DNA from: Nocardia cyriacigeorgica
GTDB lineage: Bacteria > Actinomycetota > Actinomycetes > Mycobacteriales > Mycobacteriaceae
Assembly: GCF_010858045.1 (NCBI RefSeq)
Contig: NZ_JAAGVC010000004.1
Span: 231,836 to 295,835, forward strand
Length of the DNA stretch: 64,000 nucleotides
Reading direction: 5' to 3'
In this document: positions 1 to 13,042 of the stretch, piece after piece
Numbering within the stretch: position 1 is the stretch's first letter
Layout: each line of letters opens with the position of its first letter
The notes under the pieces: model-generated
What the model was told of the DNA's origin: nothing
Seen by the model: the letters and a program-made list of their open reading frames with translations, nothing else
The model's database searches: none
Position numbers and translations under genes: made by a program

Positions 1-100
1 AGGCCTCGACACCGAACTGTCCGCGGCCGGGTTCACCGTGGACAAGGCATGGGCCGACCCGGACAGCCGCTTCACGCTGGTGCTGGCGACCCGCGCCTGA
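1..100 (+). CDS. C-terminal end of a methyltransferase, EgtD-like (partial)
   Basis: Only the last 32 codons are present; the frame begins at base 2 and ends with TGA at 98-100. The residues (LDTELSAAGF ... WADPDSRFTLVLA) resemble the end of the SAM-dependent L-histidine N-alpha-methyltransferase EgtD of ergothioneine synthesis, whose C-terminus has an 'AAGF...W-TDP...FALxLA' pattern. That match is by memory of the family on a very short stretch, so another SAM methyltransferase is possible. It converges on the following minus-strand gene with a 13-bp gap. Confidence 0.45.
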   Translation, partial: GLDTELSAAGFTVDKAWADPDSRFTLVLATRA

Positions 101-113
101 GCGCGGGCCCGCG

Positions 114-989
114 CTAGTTCTGTTCGGGCACGATATCGGCGTTGAAGAACGCGAAGGCGAGGATCAACCCGATCGCCATCGCCACACCCGCGGCGACGGC
201 GGCCCATTTGCCGAGCGGTTCGCCCTTGTTGTGGCCGATGATGCCGAGGATGATGCCGGCGGGCCCGAACAGGATCGGGCAGAACAGCAGGCAGATGCCC
301 GCGCAGACGAACCCGATGATGGAGAACACCTGCGTCCCCGAGCGCTGCGGCTGGGCATCGTAGGGCTGGAAGGATTGCTGCGGATAGGACGGGAACCCGC
401 CGCCCGCCTCACCGCCGGGACTGCCGGAGGCGGGCGGATAGGCTTCGGGATACCCGGATGTCCCGCCGGGGCCTGCGCCCCACTGCCCGCCCCCGTGCTG
501 CCCCTGCGGGTACGGCTCACCATAAGGCTGCCCTGCGCCGGTGCCCCACGCCTGATCGCCCGACGGCGGTTGTCCGGGCGGCGGCTGTTGCGAGGATGTC
601 GAACCCACTCCGCCCGGCTGCGCACTCCACGCCTGCCCCGGTCCGCTCTCCTGCGGCTGCTCCCGCCACGCCTGCTCGGGCACCTCACCACCGGGAGGAG
701 TGCCGTGCCCGCCGGACGGCTTGTCCAGCCTCGGCGGCTCGGCCCCCGCGCCCTGGCCCGGCGCCGAACCGGTCACCTCCTCGCCGGGGCGCGCTTCGCC
801 GCTCGTGGGCTTCCGCAACGTGGGCGGCTCGGTCCCCGCGCCCTCGCCCGGCGCCGAACCGGTCACCTCTCCCGACTCGCTCGACGGCTCCGGAGTGTCC
901 GGTTCCCGCTCCGGTGGCGTCGCGCGCGGCTCCCCGTCCTGCGGCCGGTCCCCGCTGCCTGGGTCCTGCGGATGCTGCGGCGTGGTCAT
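114..989 (-). CDS. Pro/Gly-rich membrane protein with C-terminal DUF4190-type domain
   Basis: 291 aa. Residues 1 to about 215 are low-complexity Pro/Gly/Gln/Ser and contain a duplicated block (EVTGSAPGxGAGxEPPxLxKP). The C-terminus has two hydrophobic segments (about 222-250 and 262-285) separated by a short loop GHNKGEPLGKW, the arrangement of DUF4190-type small membrane domains. The ATG at 989 is preceded by AGGAG. The disordered N-terminus is probably cytoplasmic. Function is unknown; similar proteins are common in mycolic-acid actinobacteria. The family call is from the C-terminal pattern only. Confidence 0.75.
   Translation of the reverse strand: MTTPQHPQDPGSGDRPQDGEPRATPPEREPDTPEPSSESGEVTGSAPGEGAGTEPPTLRKPTSGEARPGEEVTGSAPGQGAGAEPPRLDKPSGGHGTPPGGEVPEQAWREQPQESGPGQAWSAQPGGVGSTSSQQPPPGQPPSGDQAWGTGAGQPYGEPYPQGQHGGGQWGAGPGGTSGYPEAYPPASGSPGGEAGGGFPSYPQQSFQPYDAQPQRSGTQVFSIIGFVCAGICLLFCPILFGPAGIILGIIGHNKGEPLGKWAAVAAGVAMAIGLILAFAFFNADIVPEQN
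733..869. repeat. Two 47-bp direct repeats inside the DUF4190-type gene
   Basis: Bases 733-779 and 823-869 match at 45 of 47 positions, with a period of 90 bp that keeps the reading frame. They encode the duplicated EVTGSAPG...EPP motif of the disordered N-terminus. Confidence 0.85.
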
Positions 990-1042
990 AGCGCTCTCCT
1001 CATTCGTCCGATCGGGTTCGGCTGTGGAGCAGGTCGAGCGGT

Positions 1043-1303
1043 CTACTGGTCGGGTTCTTCCACGATCTCCATGGCGGCGAGTTCGGCGGGCCGGTCGTCA
1101 TCGTCGGCGAGTTCGGCGGCGCGGCGGCGCGGGGTCCACTCCTGGTCGAGTTCTTCGTCGATGCCGAGGCGGCCGTCGTCGTCGCCGGGGCGATTGCGGA
1201 TCCGCAGGTCAGCGGGCGGATCTTCGACGGCGTCCTGGTAGGCGCGGATCTCGTCGGCCTGTTCGTCGTCGCCCATGTCCTCGTCCAGCGGGTCACGGTC
1301 CAT
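1043..1303 (-). CDS. Small acidic hypothetical protein
   Basis: 86 aa from the ATG at 1303 (MDRDPLDEDMGDD...). The reading frame extends upstream to 1396, but that extension is Arg/Cys-rich and runs into the prs terminator, so the inner ATG is preferred. It is rich in Asp/Glu with Arg-rich patches (NRPGDDD, TPRRRAAE), with no membrane segment or signal peptide. Probably soluble and largely disordered. I do not recognise a domain. It lies between the DUF4190-type gene and prs on the same strand, but the prs terminator separates it from prs. Confidence 0.6.
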   Translation of the reverse strand: MDRDPLDEDMGDDEQADEIRAYQDAVEDPPADLRIRNRPGDDDGRLGIDEELDQEWTPRRRAAELADDDDRPAELAAMEIVEEPDQ

Positions 1304-1360
1304 GTTCGCCAGTATGCGCCGATCGGCGCACCGATCGCGGGAACCCGAACACAAAAAATA

Positions 1361-1391
1361 ACGGGCCCGGACCACATTGGTCCGAGCCCGT
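1361..1391 (-). terminator. Rho-independent terminator of glmU-prs
   Basis: Near-perfect hairpin (ACGGGCcCGGACC / GGTCCGaGCCCGT, loop about 5 nt). On the minus strand it is followed by TTATTTTTTGT (complement of 1350-1360), a good U-tract. It lies about 90 bp after the prs stop codon. Confidence 0.85.
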
Positions 1392-1430
1392 CGCAAACTG
1401 AGCGGGTCAGGCGGTGTTCGATGTGCCTGC

Positions 1431-1472
1431 CCCGGAGGCCCTGCGTGGTGACGCTTCGCTACCGCCTCCGGG
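1431..1472. other. Second inverted repeat in the prs 3' region
   Basis: CCCGGAGG (1431-1438) pairs with CCTCCGGG (1465-1472), and a weaker hairpin lies inside. There is no U-tract. It may be a 3'-end stabilising structure or an upstream attenuating stem of the prs terminator; this is a weak call. Confidence 0.35.
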
Positions 1473-1483
1473 CCTTGACCGGA

Positions 1484-2464
1484 TCAGGCGTTGCCGTTGA
1501 ACAGCCCGGTCACCGAGCCGTTCTCGAACACCTCGCGGATGGTGCGGGCCAGCAGCGGCGCGATCGACAGCACGGTCAGCTGCGGGAACTTCTTGTCCTC
1601 GGTGATCGGCAGGGTGTTGGTCACCACGACCTCCTTGGCGCCGCAGGCGGCAAGCCGCTCGGCGGCCGGCGAGCTCAGCACGCCGTGGGTCGCGGCGATG
1701 ACGACGTCACCGGCGCCGGCTTCCTTCAGCACGCTGACCGCGCCGGCGATGGTGCCACCGGTGTCGATCATGTCGTCGATCAGGATGCAGGTGCGGCCCT
1801 CGACCTCACCGACCACGCGGTTGGACTTGACCTGGTTGGGCACCAGCGGGTCGCGGGTCTTGTGGATGAACGCCAGCGGCGAGCCACCGAGGGAGTCGGC
1901 CCACTTCTCGGCGACGCGCACGCGGCCGGAGTCCGGCGAGACCACGGTGATGTGCTCGAGGCTGTAGTTGGACCGCACGTACTCGGCCAGCTGCAGCTGC
2001 GCGTGCATGTGGTCGACCGGGCCGTCGAAGAAGCCCTGGATCTGATCGGTGTGCAGGTCGACGGTGATGATGCGGTCCGCGCCCGCGGTCTTGAGCAGGT
2101 CGGCGACCAGGCGCGCCGAGATGGGCTCACGGCCGCGGTGCTTCTTGTCCTGGCGCGCGTACGGATAGAACGGCAGGATCGCGGTGATCCGCTTGGCCGA
2201 ACCACGCTTGAGCGCGTCGATCATGATGAGCTGTTCCATCAGCCATTCGTTGAGCGGCGCGGGGAAGCTCTGCAGCACGAAGGCGTCCGAACCACGGACC
2301 GACTCCTCGAAGCGTACGAAGATCTCGCCGTTGGCGAAGTCGCGCGCGGTCTGGGGCGTGACGTGGACGTCGAGTTCCTTGGCGACCTGCTCGGCCAGCT
2401 CAGGATGCGAACGTCCGGCGAATAGCATCAGGTTCTTCTGATTATCGATCCATGACGCGGTCAC
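1484..2464 (-). CDS. prs: Ribose-phosphate pyrophosphokinase (PRPP synthetase)
   Basis: 326 aa, the normal class I length. It transfers diphosphate from ATP to ribose 5-phosphate, giving PRPP for nucleotide, His and Trp synthesis and, in mycolic-acid bacteria, the arabinan donor DPA. Diagnostic parts visible are [11 protein letters not shown] (98-108), [12 protein letters not shown] (135-146) and the PRPP-binding loop [12 protein letters not shown] (227-238). It starts with GTG at 2464, overlapping the glmU stop by 4 bp (GTGA), so the two are translationally coupled. A hairpin plus U-tract follows. The order matches M. tuberculosis glmU (Rv1018c)-prsA (Rv1017c). Confidence 0.97.
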   Translation of the reverse strand: MTASWIDNQKNLMLFAGRSHPELAEQVAKELDVHVTPQTARDFANGEIFVRFEESVRGSDAFVLQSFPAPLNEWLMEQLIMIDALKRGSAKRITAILPFYPYARQDKKHRGREPISARLVADLLKTAGADRIITVDLHTDQIQGFFDGPVDHMHAQLQLAEYVRSNYSLEHITVVSPDSGRVRVAEKWADSLGGSPLAFIHKTRDPLVPNQVKSNRVVGEVEGRTCILIDDMIDTGGTIAGAVSVLKEAGAGDVVIAATHGVLSSPAAERLAACGAKEVVVTNTLPITEDKKFPQLTVLSIAPLLARTIREVFENGSVTGLFNGNA

Positions 2465-3951
2465 TGCTGTTTGCCATCCTTTAGCTCGATTGCCTGACTC
2501 GACATCTCGTTTGCCGCGATGGCTTCTGCCGCCGCGCGCGCCGCAGCGGTTCCGGGACGATACCGCTGCACCCAGTTCTCAATATTGCGCTGTGGTCCAC
2601 CCGACACGGCGAGCGCCCCCGGCGGAACGTTTCTGCGCAGTACAGTACCCGCCGCCGAATAGGCGCCGTCACCCACGGTGATGGGCGCGACGAACATCGT
2701 GTCGCTGCCCGTGCGCACATGCGAACCGACGGTGGTGTGGTGTTTGTTCACCCCGTCGTAGTTCACGAAAACGCTGGACGCGCCGATGTTGCTGTGCTCG
2801 CCGATGGTGGCGTCGCCGACGTAGGTCAGATGCGGCACCTTGGAGTGCGCGCCGACGGTGGCGTTCTTGGTTTCGACGAACGCTCCGAGTTTGCCGGACT
2901 CGCCGAGGACGGTACCGGGGCGCAGGAAACTGAACGGCCCGACGGTCGCGGCGGGCCCGATCACCGCGCCCTCGCCGTGCGTGCGCACCACCTTCGCGCC
3001 CTCGCCGACGATCACATCGGTGAGTGTGGAGTCCGGCCCGACCTCGGCGTCCTCGCCGATGACGGTGTTGCCGAGCAGCTGCACACCCGGCCGCAAGGTC
3101 ACATCGCGGCCGATCCGCACCCCGGCGTCCACCCAGGTGGTGGCCGGATCGATGACGGTCACGCCGGCGCGCATATGCCGTTCCAGGATGTAGCGGTTGA
3201 GCGTGCGGGCGGCCGCGGCCAGCTGCACCCGGTCGTTGACGCCGGTGACCTTGGCCGAATCGACCAGCCGCGCACCCTGCACGGGATGGCCCGCCTCGTG
3301 CGCCAGCCGCAGCACATCGGTCAGGTAGAGCTCGTGCTGGGCGTTCGCGGTGGACAGCCGCCCGAGCATGGTGCGCAGCACCGTCGCGTCGAAGGCGTAC
3401 ACACCGGAGTTGACCTCGGTGATCTGGGCCTGCTCCGGGGTGGCATCGGCATGTTCGACGATCTCGGTGACCTGGCCGTCGGCGTCGCGCACGATCCGGC
3501 CGTAGCCGTTCGGGTCGTCCGGGACGAAGGTCAGCACCGTCACCGCTGGACGTTCGGCGTAGCTGCGGTGCTCGTCGAGCAGGGCGGCCAGGGTGTGCCC
3601 GTCCAGCAGCGGCACATCGGCGGAGGTGACGAGCACGTCACCGGTGAAGTCGGCGGGCAGCGCGGTCAGCCCGCACTGCACGGCGTGGCCGGTGCCGAGC
3701 TGCTGCTCCTGCACCGCCGGAATGATCTCGCGGGCCTGTTCGGCGGCCACCGCCGCGGCCGCGGCGCCGACCTGCTCCCGGTCGTGCCCGACCACCGTGA
3801 TCAGATACGCGGGGTCGATCTCGTTCGCCGCATGCAGCGCGTGCGCGAGCATGCTGCGGCCGGCCAGCGAATGCAAAACTTTGGGGGTCTTCGACCGCAT
3901 TCGTGTCCCGGCACCGGCTGCGAGAACGACGACGGCGGTCTGCTGTGGCAT
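2461..3951 (-). CDS. glmU: Bifunctional UDP-N-acetylglucosamine pyrophosphorylase / GlcN-1-P acetyltransferase
   Basis: 496 aa from the ATG at 3951 ([13 protein letters not shown]), chosen because AGGGAGA sits 4-10 bases upstream; the reading frame continues to 4011 without support. The N-terminal uridyltransferase domain carries the [11 protein letters not shown] nucleotide loop (10-20) and the following KTPK. The C-terminal half is a left-handed beta-helix acetyltransferase with hexapeptide repeats, including [16 protein letters not shown] and the VNYDGVNKH catalytic region. It makes UDP-GlcNAc for peptidoglycan in the cytoplasm. A 40-residue Ala-rich tail ends in KDGKQQ, as in other actinobacterial GlmU proteins. 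It is cotranscribed with prs. Confidence 0.97.
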   Translation of the reverse strand: MPQQTAVVVLAAGAGTRMRSKTPKVLHSLAGRSMLAHALHAANEIDPAYLITVVGHDREQVGAAAAAVAAEQAREIIPAVQEQQLGTGHAVQCGLTALPADFTGDVLVTSADVPLLDGHTLAALLDEHRSYAERPAVTVLTFVPDDPNGYGRIVRDADGQVTEIVEHADATPEQAQITEVNSGVYAFDATVLRTMLGRLSTANAQHELYLTDVLRLAHEAGHPVQGARLVDSAKVTGVNDRVQLAAAARTLNRYILERHMRAGVTVIDPATTWVDAGVRIGRDVTLRPGVQLLGNTVIGEDAEVGPDSTLTDVIVGEGAKVVRTHGEGAVIGPAATVGPFSFLRPGTVLGESGKLGAFVETKNATVGAHSKVPHLTYVGDATIGEHSNIGASSVFVNYDGVNKHHTTVGSHVRTGSDTMFVAPITVGDGAYSAAGTVLRRNVPPGALAVSGGPQRNIENWVQRYRPGTAAARAAAEAIAANEMSSQAIELKDGKQQ

Positions 3952-4120
3952 GAATCTCCCTCGGCTGCCTGTCATCGTGCTGGTCAAACCTTCGGCCCAC
4001 GCAGTGCTCACACTGCCCGTGAGCCGGCACCGTGTCCGTGGCAGGCCACCGTGCCAACGGCCGGCACCGCACCCGTGCGCTGGACACCGTACCCGCGAGC
4101 TGATCCGCTGTGCTCGCGTG

Positions 4121-4191
4121 CTCCGCCGCCAGGACTCGAACCTGAACTATCTGAACCAAAATCAGAGGTGCTGCCATTACACTACGGCGGA
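4121..4191 (-). tRNA. tRNA-Gln (anticodon TTG)
   Basis: 71-nt cloverleaf. The acceptor stem pairs 4185-4191 with 4122-4128. The anticodon stem-loop is TCTGA-TTTTGGT-TCAGA, giving anticodon TTG. The T-arm has GGTTCGAGTCC and the discriminator base is G. CCA is not encoded. It lies upstream of glmU on the same strand. Confidence 0.93.
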
Positions 4192-4370
4192 TTGTCGCAT
4201 CGACGGGACACATACGCGCCCGCCAGTGCGCCTCGGCACGGCAACGATACTCGCATGCCGACCTCGGATCCGTCGAACCGTGGGCGTGATTCGCGCGCCC
4301 GGCTGCGCCCGCGCGCGAGCTGTCTGGAACAGTTGTCCCATACCAATCGCCGGCGTAGGTAGGGAGGCCA

Positions 4371-5081
4371 ATGCACGAGACACCCACGACCGGCGAGAAT
4401 CCGCGCGTCAGCGCATCCGGCGACAAAACGCGCCGGGGCGGCCAGTCGCCCCGCCCCCGGATGACGGGCACGCAGCGGCGTCAGCAGCTGATCGAGATCG
4501 GTCGCGCGTTGTTCGCCGAACGCGGCTACGACGCCACCTCCATCGAGGAGATCGCCCAGCGCGCGCAGGTGTCCAAGCCGGTGGTCTACGAACACTTCGG
4601 TGGCAAAGAGGGTCTCTACGCCGTTGTGGTGGACCGTGAGATGTCCATGCTGCTGGACATGATCACCTCTTCGCTGACCCAGAATCGGTCCAGGGTCCGG
4701 CTCGAACAGGTGGCGCTGGCGCTGCTCACCTACATCGAGCAGCGCACCGACGGCTTCCGCATCCTGGTCCGCGATCAGCTGCCGCAAACCGGCGACGGGC
4801 GCTATTCGAGCCTGCTCAACGAGGCCGTGAACCAGGTCGCGCACATCCTCGCCGGCGACTTCGAGCGCCGCGATCTGGACACCAGCTTGGCCACCCTGTA
4901 CGCGCAGGCGCTCGTCGGCATGGTGTCCACCGCGGCGACCTGGTGGCTCGATGAACGCACCCCCTCGAAGGAGGTCGTCGCGGCGCATCTGGTCAACCTG
5001 TGCTGGAACGGTCTGCGCCACCTAGAGGCCGATCCGCAACTCAGTTCGGAGTGGCCGGCCGGGACCGAGAACCGGCCGTGA
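4371..5081 (+). CDS. TetR/AcrR-family regulator (Rv1019-like position)
   Basis: 236 aa. The helix-turn-helix is at about residues 34-80 (RRQQLIEIGRALFAERGY...VSKPVVYEHFGGKEGLY). The C-terminal half is a helical ligand/dimer domain with WWLDERTPS. ATG at 4371 has GGGAGG 4-9 bases upstream. It lies between glmU (divergent) and mfd, the position of Rv1019 in M. tuberculosis, so it is likely the orthologue. Rv1019 is described as an autorepressor that may also affect downstream genes; whether that holds here is inference. The N-terminal 30 residues are Ser/Gly/Arg-rich and disordered. Confidence 0.9.
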   Translation: MHETPTTGENPRVSASGDKTRRGGQSPRPRMTGTQRRQQLIEIGRALFAERGYDATSIEEIAQRAQVSKPVVYEHFGGKEGLYAVVVDREMSMLLDMITSSLTQNRSRVRLEQVALALLTYIEQRTDGFRILVRDQLPQTGDGRYSSLLNEAVNQVAHILAGDFERRDLDTSLATLYAQALVGMVSTAATWWLDERTPSKEVVAAHLVNLCWNGLRHLEADPQLSSEWPAGTENRP

Positions 5082-5186
5082 TAGTTAACCGGTGAATTGC
5101 GAACGAGCTTGCACCACATACTCGAATCGTCTGCCGAGCGGCGCGCTGGTGGTACGGTTCACCCATCCTTTGGGTGCTGTTCGGGC

Positions 5187-5240
5187 GGTATGTCGGTCAA
5201 ATTCGGGATGTCGGTCTACTTCAGGATGGCTGGTTTTTGG
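5187..5240 (+). repeat. 18-bp tandem repeats upstream of the second TetR gene
   Basis: Units 5187-5204 and 5205-5222 match at 15 of 18 positions (core ATGTCGGTC in both). A third, weaker unit follows at 5223-5240. They end 17 bp before the ATG at 5258, in the promoter/leader of the TetR-like gene, and could be operator repeats for it. Confidence 0.6.
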
Positions 5241-5257
5241 GATGACAGGCGGATCTG

Positions 5258-5907
5258 ATGGCTAGGCAAGCGCGCGCGGGGAGATCACCCGCGACTCCGT
5301 CCTGGCGGGCGCGGCCGATGTCTTTCTGCGCTTGGGCTATGCGAACGCGAGCCTGAGCGAGATCATCGCGCAGTCCAACGTGACCAAGGGCGCCTTGTAC
5401 TTTCACTTCGGTTCGAAGGAAGAGCTGGCCCGCGCGGTCGTCGACCAGGGCAACGAGCGCCTGGTGAGTTCCTGCCAGGGCTTCTTCGATCCCCGGGTGC
5501 CCGCGCTGGAGGCCTGCATCGGCATCACCTACGTGGTGGCCGATCTGTCGATGAACGACCCCATGGTCGGTGCGATGCTCAAGCTCACCCACCAGATCGG
5601 CGACTACCGCGGCGCCGCGGGTGACAACATCGCCAAATCCTGGGGTGATACCTACCGCCTGCTGGCCGAGCGCGCCATCGCCCAGGGCGATCTGCTGCCC
5701 GACCTCGACCCGGAAACCATCGGCCTGCTGTTGCAGGGCGTCACCACCGGCGTGCACATCGTCGCGGTCGGCACCGAAGCCATCGACCAGATGGCCACCC
5801 GCATGGAACGCGCCTGGTACTTCCTGCTGCCGGCGATCGTGCCGCCGGAGAAGATCTCCTACTTCCGCGAGTTCGCTGCCCGCCGCCTGCGCCGCTACGT
5901 GCCGTGA
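5258..5907 (+). pseudogene. Gamma-butyrolactone-receptor-like TetR regulator with N-terminal frameshift
   Basis: From about 5281 the frame reads EITRDSVLAGAADVFLRLGYANASLSEI...VTKGALYFHFGSKEELA, the HTH of the ScbR/ArpA autoregulator-receptor branch of TetR. That frame has a stop (TAG, 5263-5265) and no ATG/GTG before the HTH. The expected start MARQARA is present at 5258 but in the neighbouring frame. One missing base near the GGGG run at 5278-5281 would join them into a normal 216-aa protein. The rest (to residue 216) is intact. It may be a real frameshift, a sequencing error at a homopolymer, or a functional gene starting at a rare codon (CTG 5302 or TTG 5332, which would damage helix 1). 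The ligand of such receptors is a diffusible butyrolactone or similar; not inferable here. Confidence 0.7.
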
Positions 5908-6185
5908 TGGTGCGCGCGGCCGCTCGATCTCGCTTCGCTCGACATCGGGGCTGACCGGCGGTTGTGCCGGGTTGCGCGGTGAGGTTTCGCGTGACCTAGC
6001 GCGCATCGGGGTCATCACGTCACCGGCGCCCGTCTTGTCGACGCCGGAGGGGCGACTTCGAGGAGCCCCGTTCGCGGCCCGGCCCCCGGAAAACCGAGCC
6101 ATGAGGGGGCCGCGAACACGCCGCGACGAAGGAGCGGCAGAATGGCAGGGCCGGTCGATTCGCCCGTTCGCTTCAGGAGTTGAGC

Positions 6186-9796
<3,611 letters not shown>

Positions 9797-9800
<4 letters not shown>

Positions 9801-10534
9801 ACCCGGCACCCGATTCACGTCCGATGCCCGACGCGCTGCGCGTGCAGACCGATACCGCCACCCTCGCGGCCGGGCTCGCCGAGGCCGTCGAGGTGATGGA
9901 TCGGCTGTGGCATTTCGGCGGCTGGGAATCCACCCAGACCCACGATTCGCTGCGCCCGTACCTGCTCGAGGAGACCTACGAGCTGCTCGACGCCATTCAG
10001 CACGAGGACGCCGAGACCATCAAGGAGGAACTCGGCGATCTGCTGTTGCAGGTGCTGTTCCATTCCCGGATCGCGCAGGCGGCGGGGGAGTTCACCGTCG
10101 ACGATGTGGCGGCCGCGCTGGTCGCCAAGCTGGTCAACCGCAGCCCGCATCTGGTCGCCTCCGAGCTCCCGCCGGACGCCGGCGTCGAGGAGAAGATCGC
10201 CGCGCAGGAAAAGGCCTGGGAGGAACGCAAATCCGCGGAGAAGGCGCGCCGATCGTGTCTTGACGGCATCGCGATGGCGCAACCGGCGCTGGCCCTGGCC
10301 GAGAAGGTCCTGCAGCGCAGTAACCGGGCGGGGCTGCCGGAGGATCTGATTCCGCCCGCGCTGCGCATGGTCCGCCTGGGCGGACGCGACAGCGCCGAGG
10401 AACGGCTGCGCAAGGCCACCCTGGCCTTCGCCGATGCCATCCGAGCCGCCGAGGACGCCGCCGAAGCCGACCGCGGCACCCGCGCTCCGCTCGATGCCGC
10501 CGCCTGGCGCAGGTACTGGCCGGCGAGCCGCTGA
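9797..10534 (+). CDS. mazG: Nucleoside triphosphate pyrophosphohydrolase MazG
   Basis: 245 aa. It hydrolyses NTPs/dNTPs to NMP and PPi, housecleaning damaged nucleotides; in mycobacteria it has been linked to oxidised dCTP. The MazG metal-binding helices are visible ([10 protein letters not shown] and [19 protein letters not shown]), with a second half containing [12 protein letters not shown]. The ATG overlaps the mfd stop by 4 bp, so expression is coupled. The order mfd-mazG matches Rv1020-Rv1021. In M. tuberculosis the next gene is lpqU (Rv1022); here about 17 kb of other genes come between. Confidence 0.93.
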
Positions 10535-10757
10535 CAGCTCCTGTCGCGCCCCGAACCGCTTGTCCGTTCCGGCGGTGTGGTCGGCCGTGACCGCTGTCCG
10601 GCCGGATCGGCTCTTCGGTCGGCCACGGCGGTCCGACCGTCGCCACCGCCCGGTGACTGTGAGCTGCACCGCAGCGACGGCCGAAGCCATCACATCCGCG
10701 TGCGCTGTCTCGTCCGAGTCGTGTATCCACCCGCACTGACGCGACTAGGAGGCAGTA

Positions 10758-12953
10758 ATGCCGGCGGGACTGATCGATCTCATCATGCGGCGCAGACGTG
10801 CCGTACTGGTTCTCTTCGCGGTACTGCTCATACTGGCCGGAGCAGGTAGTTCGACCTTGTTCGACAAGTTGAAGGGCGGCGGATTCAACGATCCGGGCGC
10901 CGAGTCCGGTGCGGCGGCCGAGGTGCTGCGCGACCAGTTCGGGCAGGGCCAGCCGAACCTGGTGCTGCTGGTCGACGGCGGCTCGGTCGACGATCCCGGC
11001 ACGACCGCGGCGGCGACCGCGCTGGTGCAGCGGCTGACCGGCGAAGCCGACGTCACCGGCGTGACCTCCTACTGGACCTCGGGCAAGCCGCCCGCGCTGC
11101 GCAGCGCCGACGGCTCCACGGGCCTGGTGGTGGCCACCATCCTCGGTGACGACGACGCTGTCGAAGACCGGATCACCGATCTGGCGCCGCGCTACTCCGG
11201 CACCCACGACGGCCTCGACGTCCAGGTCGGCGGGTACGCCATGCTCCAGCACGAGATGGTGGAGCAGTCGGAGAAGGACGCGGTGACCGGCGAATCCATC
11301 GCCTTCCCGATCACCCTGATCGCGCTGGTGCTGGTGTTCGGCAGCGTGATGGCGGCGCTGCTGCCGTTGGCGGTCGCGATGGTGACGGTGCTGCTCACCA
11401 TGGGGGCGATGTGGTTGCTGGCCGGGGTGACGGATCTGAACGCGCTGGCCATCAATGTCGTCACCTTGCTCGGGCTCGGCCTGGCGATCGACTACAGCCT
11501 GCTGATCGTGAGCCGCTACCGCGAGGAACTCGAGGCCGGGGTCGACCCGGGGCAGGCCTTGCGCAACACCATGAACTCCGCCGGGCGCACCGTCGCGTTC
11601 TCGGCGGTCACGGTGGCGGTGGCGCTGTCGGGCCTGGTGTTCTTCCCGCTGCTGGCCGTTCGATCGGTGGGTTACGCGGGTATCGCGGTGGCGCTGATCG
11701 CCGCCCTGAGCTCGCTGACGGTGCTGCCCGCGCTGCTGGCGATGCTGGGCACCCGAGTCGACAAATGGCGAATCCGCCGGCGCAACAACGAGTCCAGGCA
11801 ACTGCACGAAGGCCGCTGGCACCGGCTGGCGATGTTCGTGATGCGCAGGCCTGGAACGGTGGCGATCACGGTGACGGTGGTACTGCTGTTCCTCGGCGCA
11901 CCGTTCCTCGGGCTGAAGCTCGGGTACCCGGACGAACGGTCGATGCCGGAAGCGTCGGCGTCGCGGCAGGTGGCCGAGACGGTGCGCGCGGAGTTCGATA
12001 CCAGTGAGCAGAGTGCGTTGAGTGTGGTACTGCCGCAGGGCGGTTCGGGTGTGCCCGAGTACGCGCAGCAGCTGTCGGCGCTGCCGGATGTGCAGCGGGT
12101 CGATACCGTCAGCGGCAGCTATGCCGATGGTGCGCAGATCGCGCCGCCGTCCGCACTGAACGCGCGATTCGCCGCCGACGGCGGGGTGTACCTGTCGGTG
12201 GTGCCCGCCACCGACGATGCCGCCGTGCTCGAGGATCTGGTCGGCACCATCCGCGATGTCGACGCGCCGTCGGAGGCGCTGGTCGGAGGCGTGTCGGCGG
12301 TGAGCGCCGATGCCACCGAGGCCCTGCTGGACCGGCTGCCGATCGCCCTCGGCGTGGTGCTGGCGATGATGCTGATCCTGCTGTTCCTGTTGACCGGCAG
12401 CGTGTTCCTGCCGGTGGTCGCGGTACTGCTCAGCTGCCTGAGCCTCACCGCGACCTTCGGTGCGCTGGTCTGGATCTTCCAGGACGGGCATCTGTCGGAC
12501 CTGCTCGGCTTCACCGTCACCGGGACGCTGGCCTCGACCGTGCCGATCATGCTGTTCGGGGTGGCGTTCGGCCTGGCCATGGATTACCAGGTGTTCCTGC
12601 TGTCGCGGATCCGCGAGGAGTACGAACGCACCGGTGACGGCACCGCGGCGGTCGCAGTCGGTTTGGAGCGAATCGGCCGGATCGTCACCGCGGCGGCGGT
12701 GCTGATCTCGGTGGTGTTCCTCGGCTTCCTGGTCTCCGACATCACCTTCATGAAAGCGTTCGGTATCGGGCTGCCGCTGGCTGTGCTGGCCGACGCCACC
12801 TTGATTCGTGGGTTCCTGCTGCCGGCCACCATGAAACTCGGTGGACGCTGGACCTGGTGGGCGCCCGCCCCGCTGCGGAAACTGCACGACCGCTTCGGTA
12901 TTCGCGAAAGTGCGGGCCCGCGGGAGCGGGAGGGGGATCTGGTCGGCGCCTGA
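10758..12953 (+). CDS. MMPL-family RND transporter
   Basis: 731 aa with two MMPL halves. Each half has one N-terminal membrane segment, an extracytoplasmic loop and a five-helix bundle. The paired Asp-Tyr proton-relay motifs seen in MmpL proteins are present as AIDYS (D245) and AMDYQ (D609). Such proteins export lipids or siderophores across the inner membrane, driven by protons. The substrate is not inferable; it lacks the long C-terminal tail of MmpL3. AGGAGG is upstream of the ATG. It sits alone, ending at a bidirectional hairpin, so it need not belong to the siderophore-like block further on. Confidence 0.92.
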   Translation: MPAGLIDLIMRRRRAVLVLFAVLLILAGAGSSTLFDKLKGGGFNDPGAESGAAAEVLRDQFGQGQPNLVLLVDGGSVDDPGTTAAATALVQRLTGEADVTGVTSYWTSGKPPALRSADGSTGLVVATILGDDDAVEDRITDLAPRYSGTHDGLDVQVGGYAMLQHEMVEQSEKDAVTGESIAFPITLIALVLVFGSVMAALLPLAVAMVTVLLTMGAMWLLAGVTDLNALAINVVTLLGLGLAIDYSLLIVSRYREELEAGVDPGQALRNTMNSAGRTVAFSAVTVAVALSGLVFFPLLAVRSVGYAGIAVALIAALSSLTVLPALLAMLGTRVDKWRIRRRNNESRQLHEGRWHRLAMFVMRRPGTVAITVTVVLLFLGAPFLGLKLGYPDERSMPEASASRQVAETVRAEFDTSEQSALSVVLPQGGSGVPEYAQQLSALPDVQRVDTVSGSYADGAQIAPPSALNARFAADGGVYLSVVPATDDAAVLEDLVGTIRDVDAPSEALVGGVSAVSADATEALLDRLPIALGVVLAMMLILLFLLTGSVFLPVVAVLLSCLSLTATFGALVWIFQDGHLSDLLGFTVTGTLASTVPIMLFGVAFGLAMDYQVFLLSRIREEYERTGDGTAAVAVGLERIGRIVTAAAVLISVVFLGFLVSDITFMKAFGIGLPLAVLADATLIRGFLLPATMKLGGRWTWWAPAPLRKLHDRFGIRESAGPREREGDLVGA

Positions 12954-12991
12954 AACGGTCAGCCGGAAGGCGGGTACCCTCCAACAGAGCA

Positions 12992-13024
12992 CGGCGGGTG
13001 CGTGAAATCCTCACGCACCCGCCG
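12992..13024. terminator. Bidirectional terminator hairpin
   Basis: Perfect 14-bp stem (CGGCGGGTGCGTGA and its complement at 13011-13024) with a 5-nt loop, between the converging MMPL and TerD genes. A short T-rich run TCTTCGATT follows on the plus side. Confidence 0.8.
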
Positions 13025-13042
13025 TCTTCGATTGCGGACAGC

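Noticed and set aside
10758..12953. MMPL transporter as exporter of the proposed metallophore
   Set aside because: It has no iron box, opposite direction to the biosynthetic operon and a terminator plus two unrelated genes in between; the MATE gene inside the operon is the better candidate.
10134..12992. Open frame of about 950 codons opposite the MMPL gene
   Set aside because: Composition (His, Arg, Gln) typical of an antisense shadow; MMPL is clearly the real gene.
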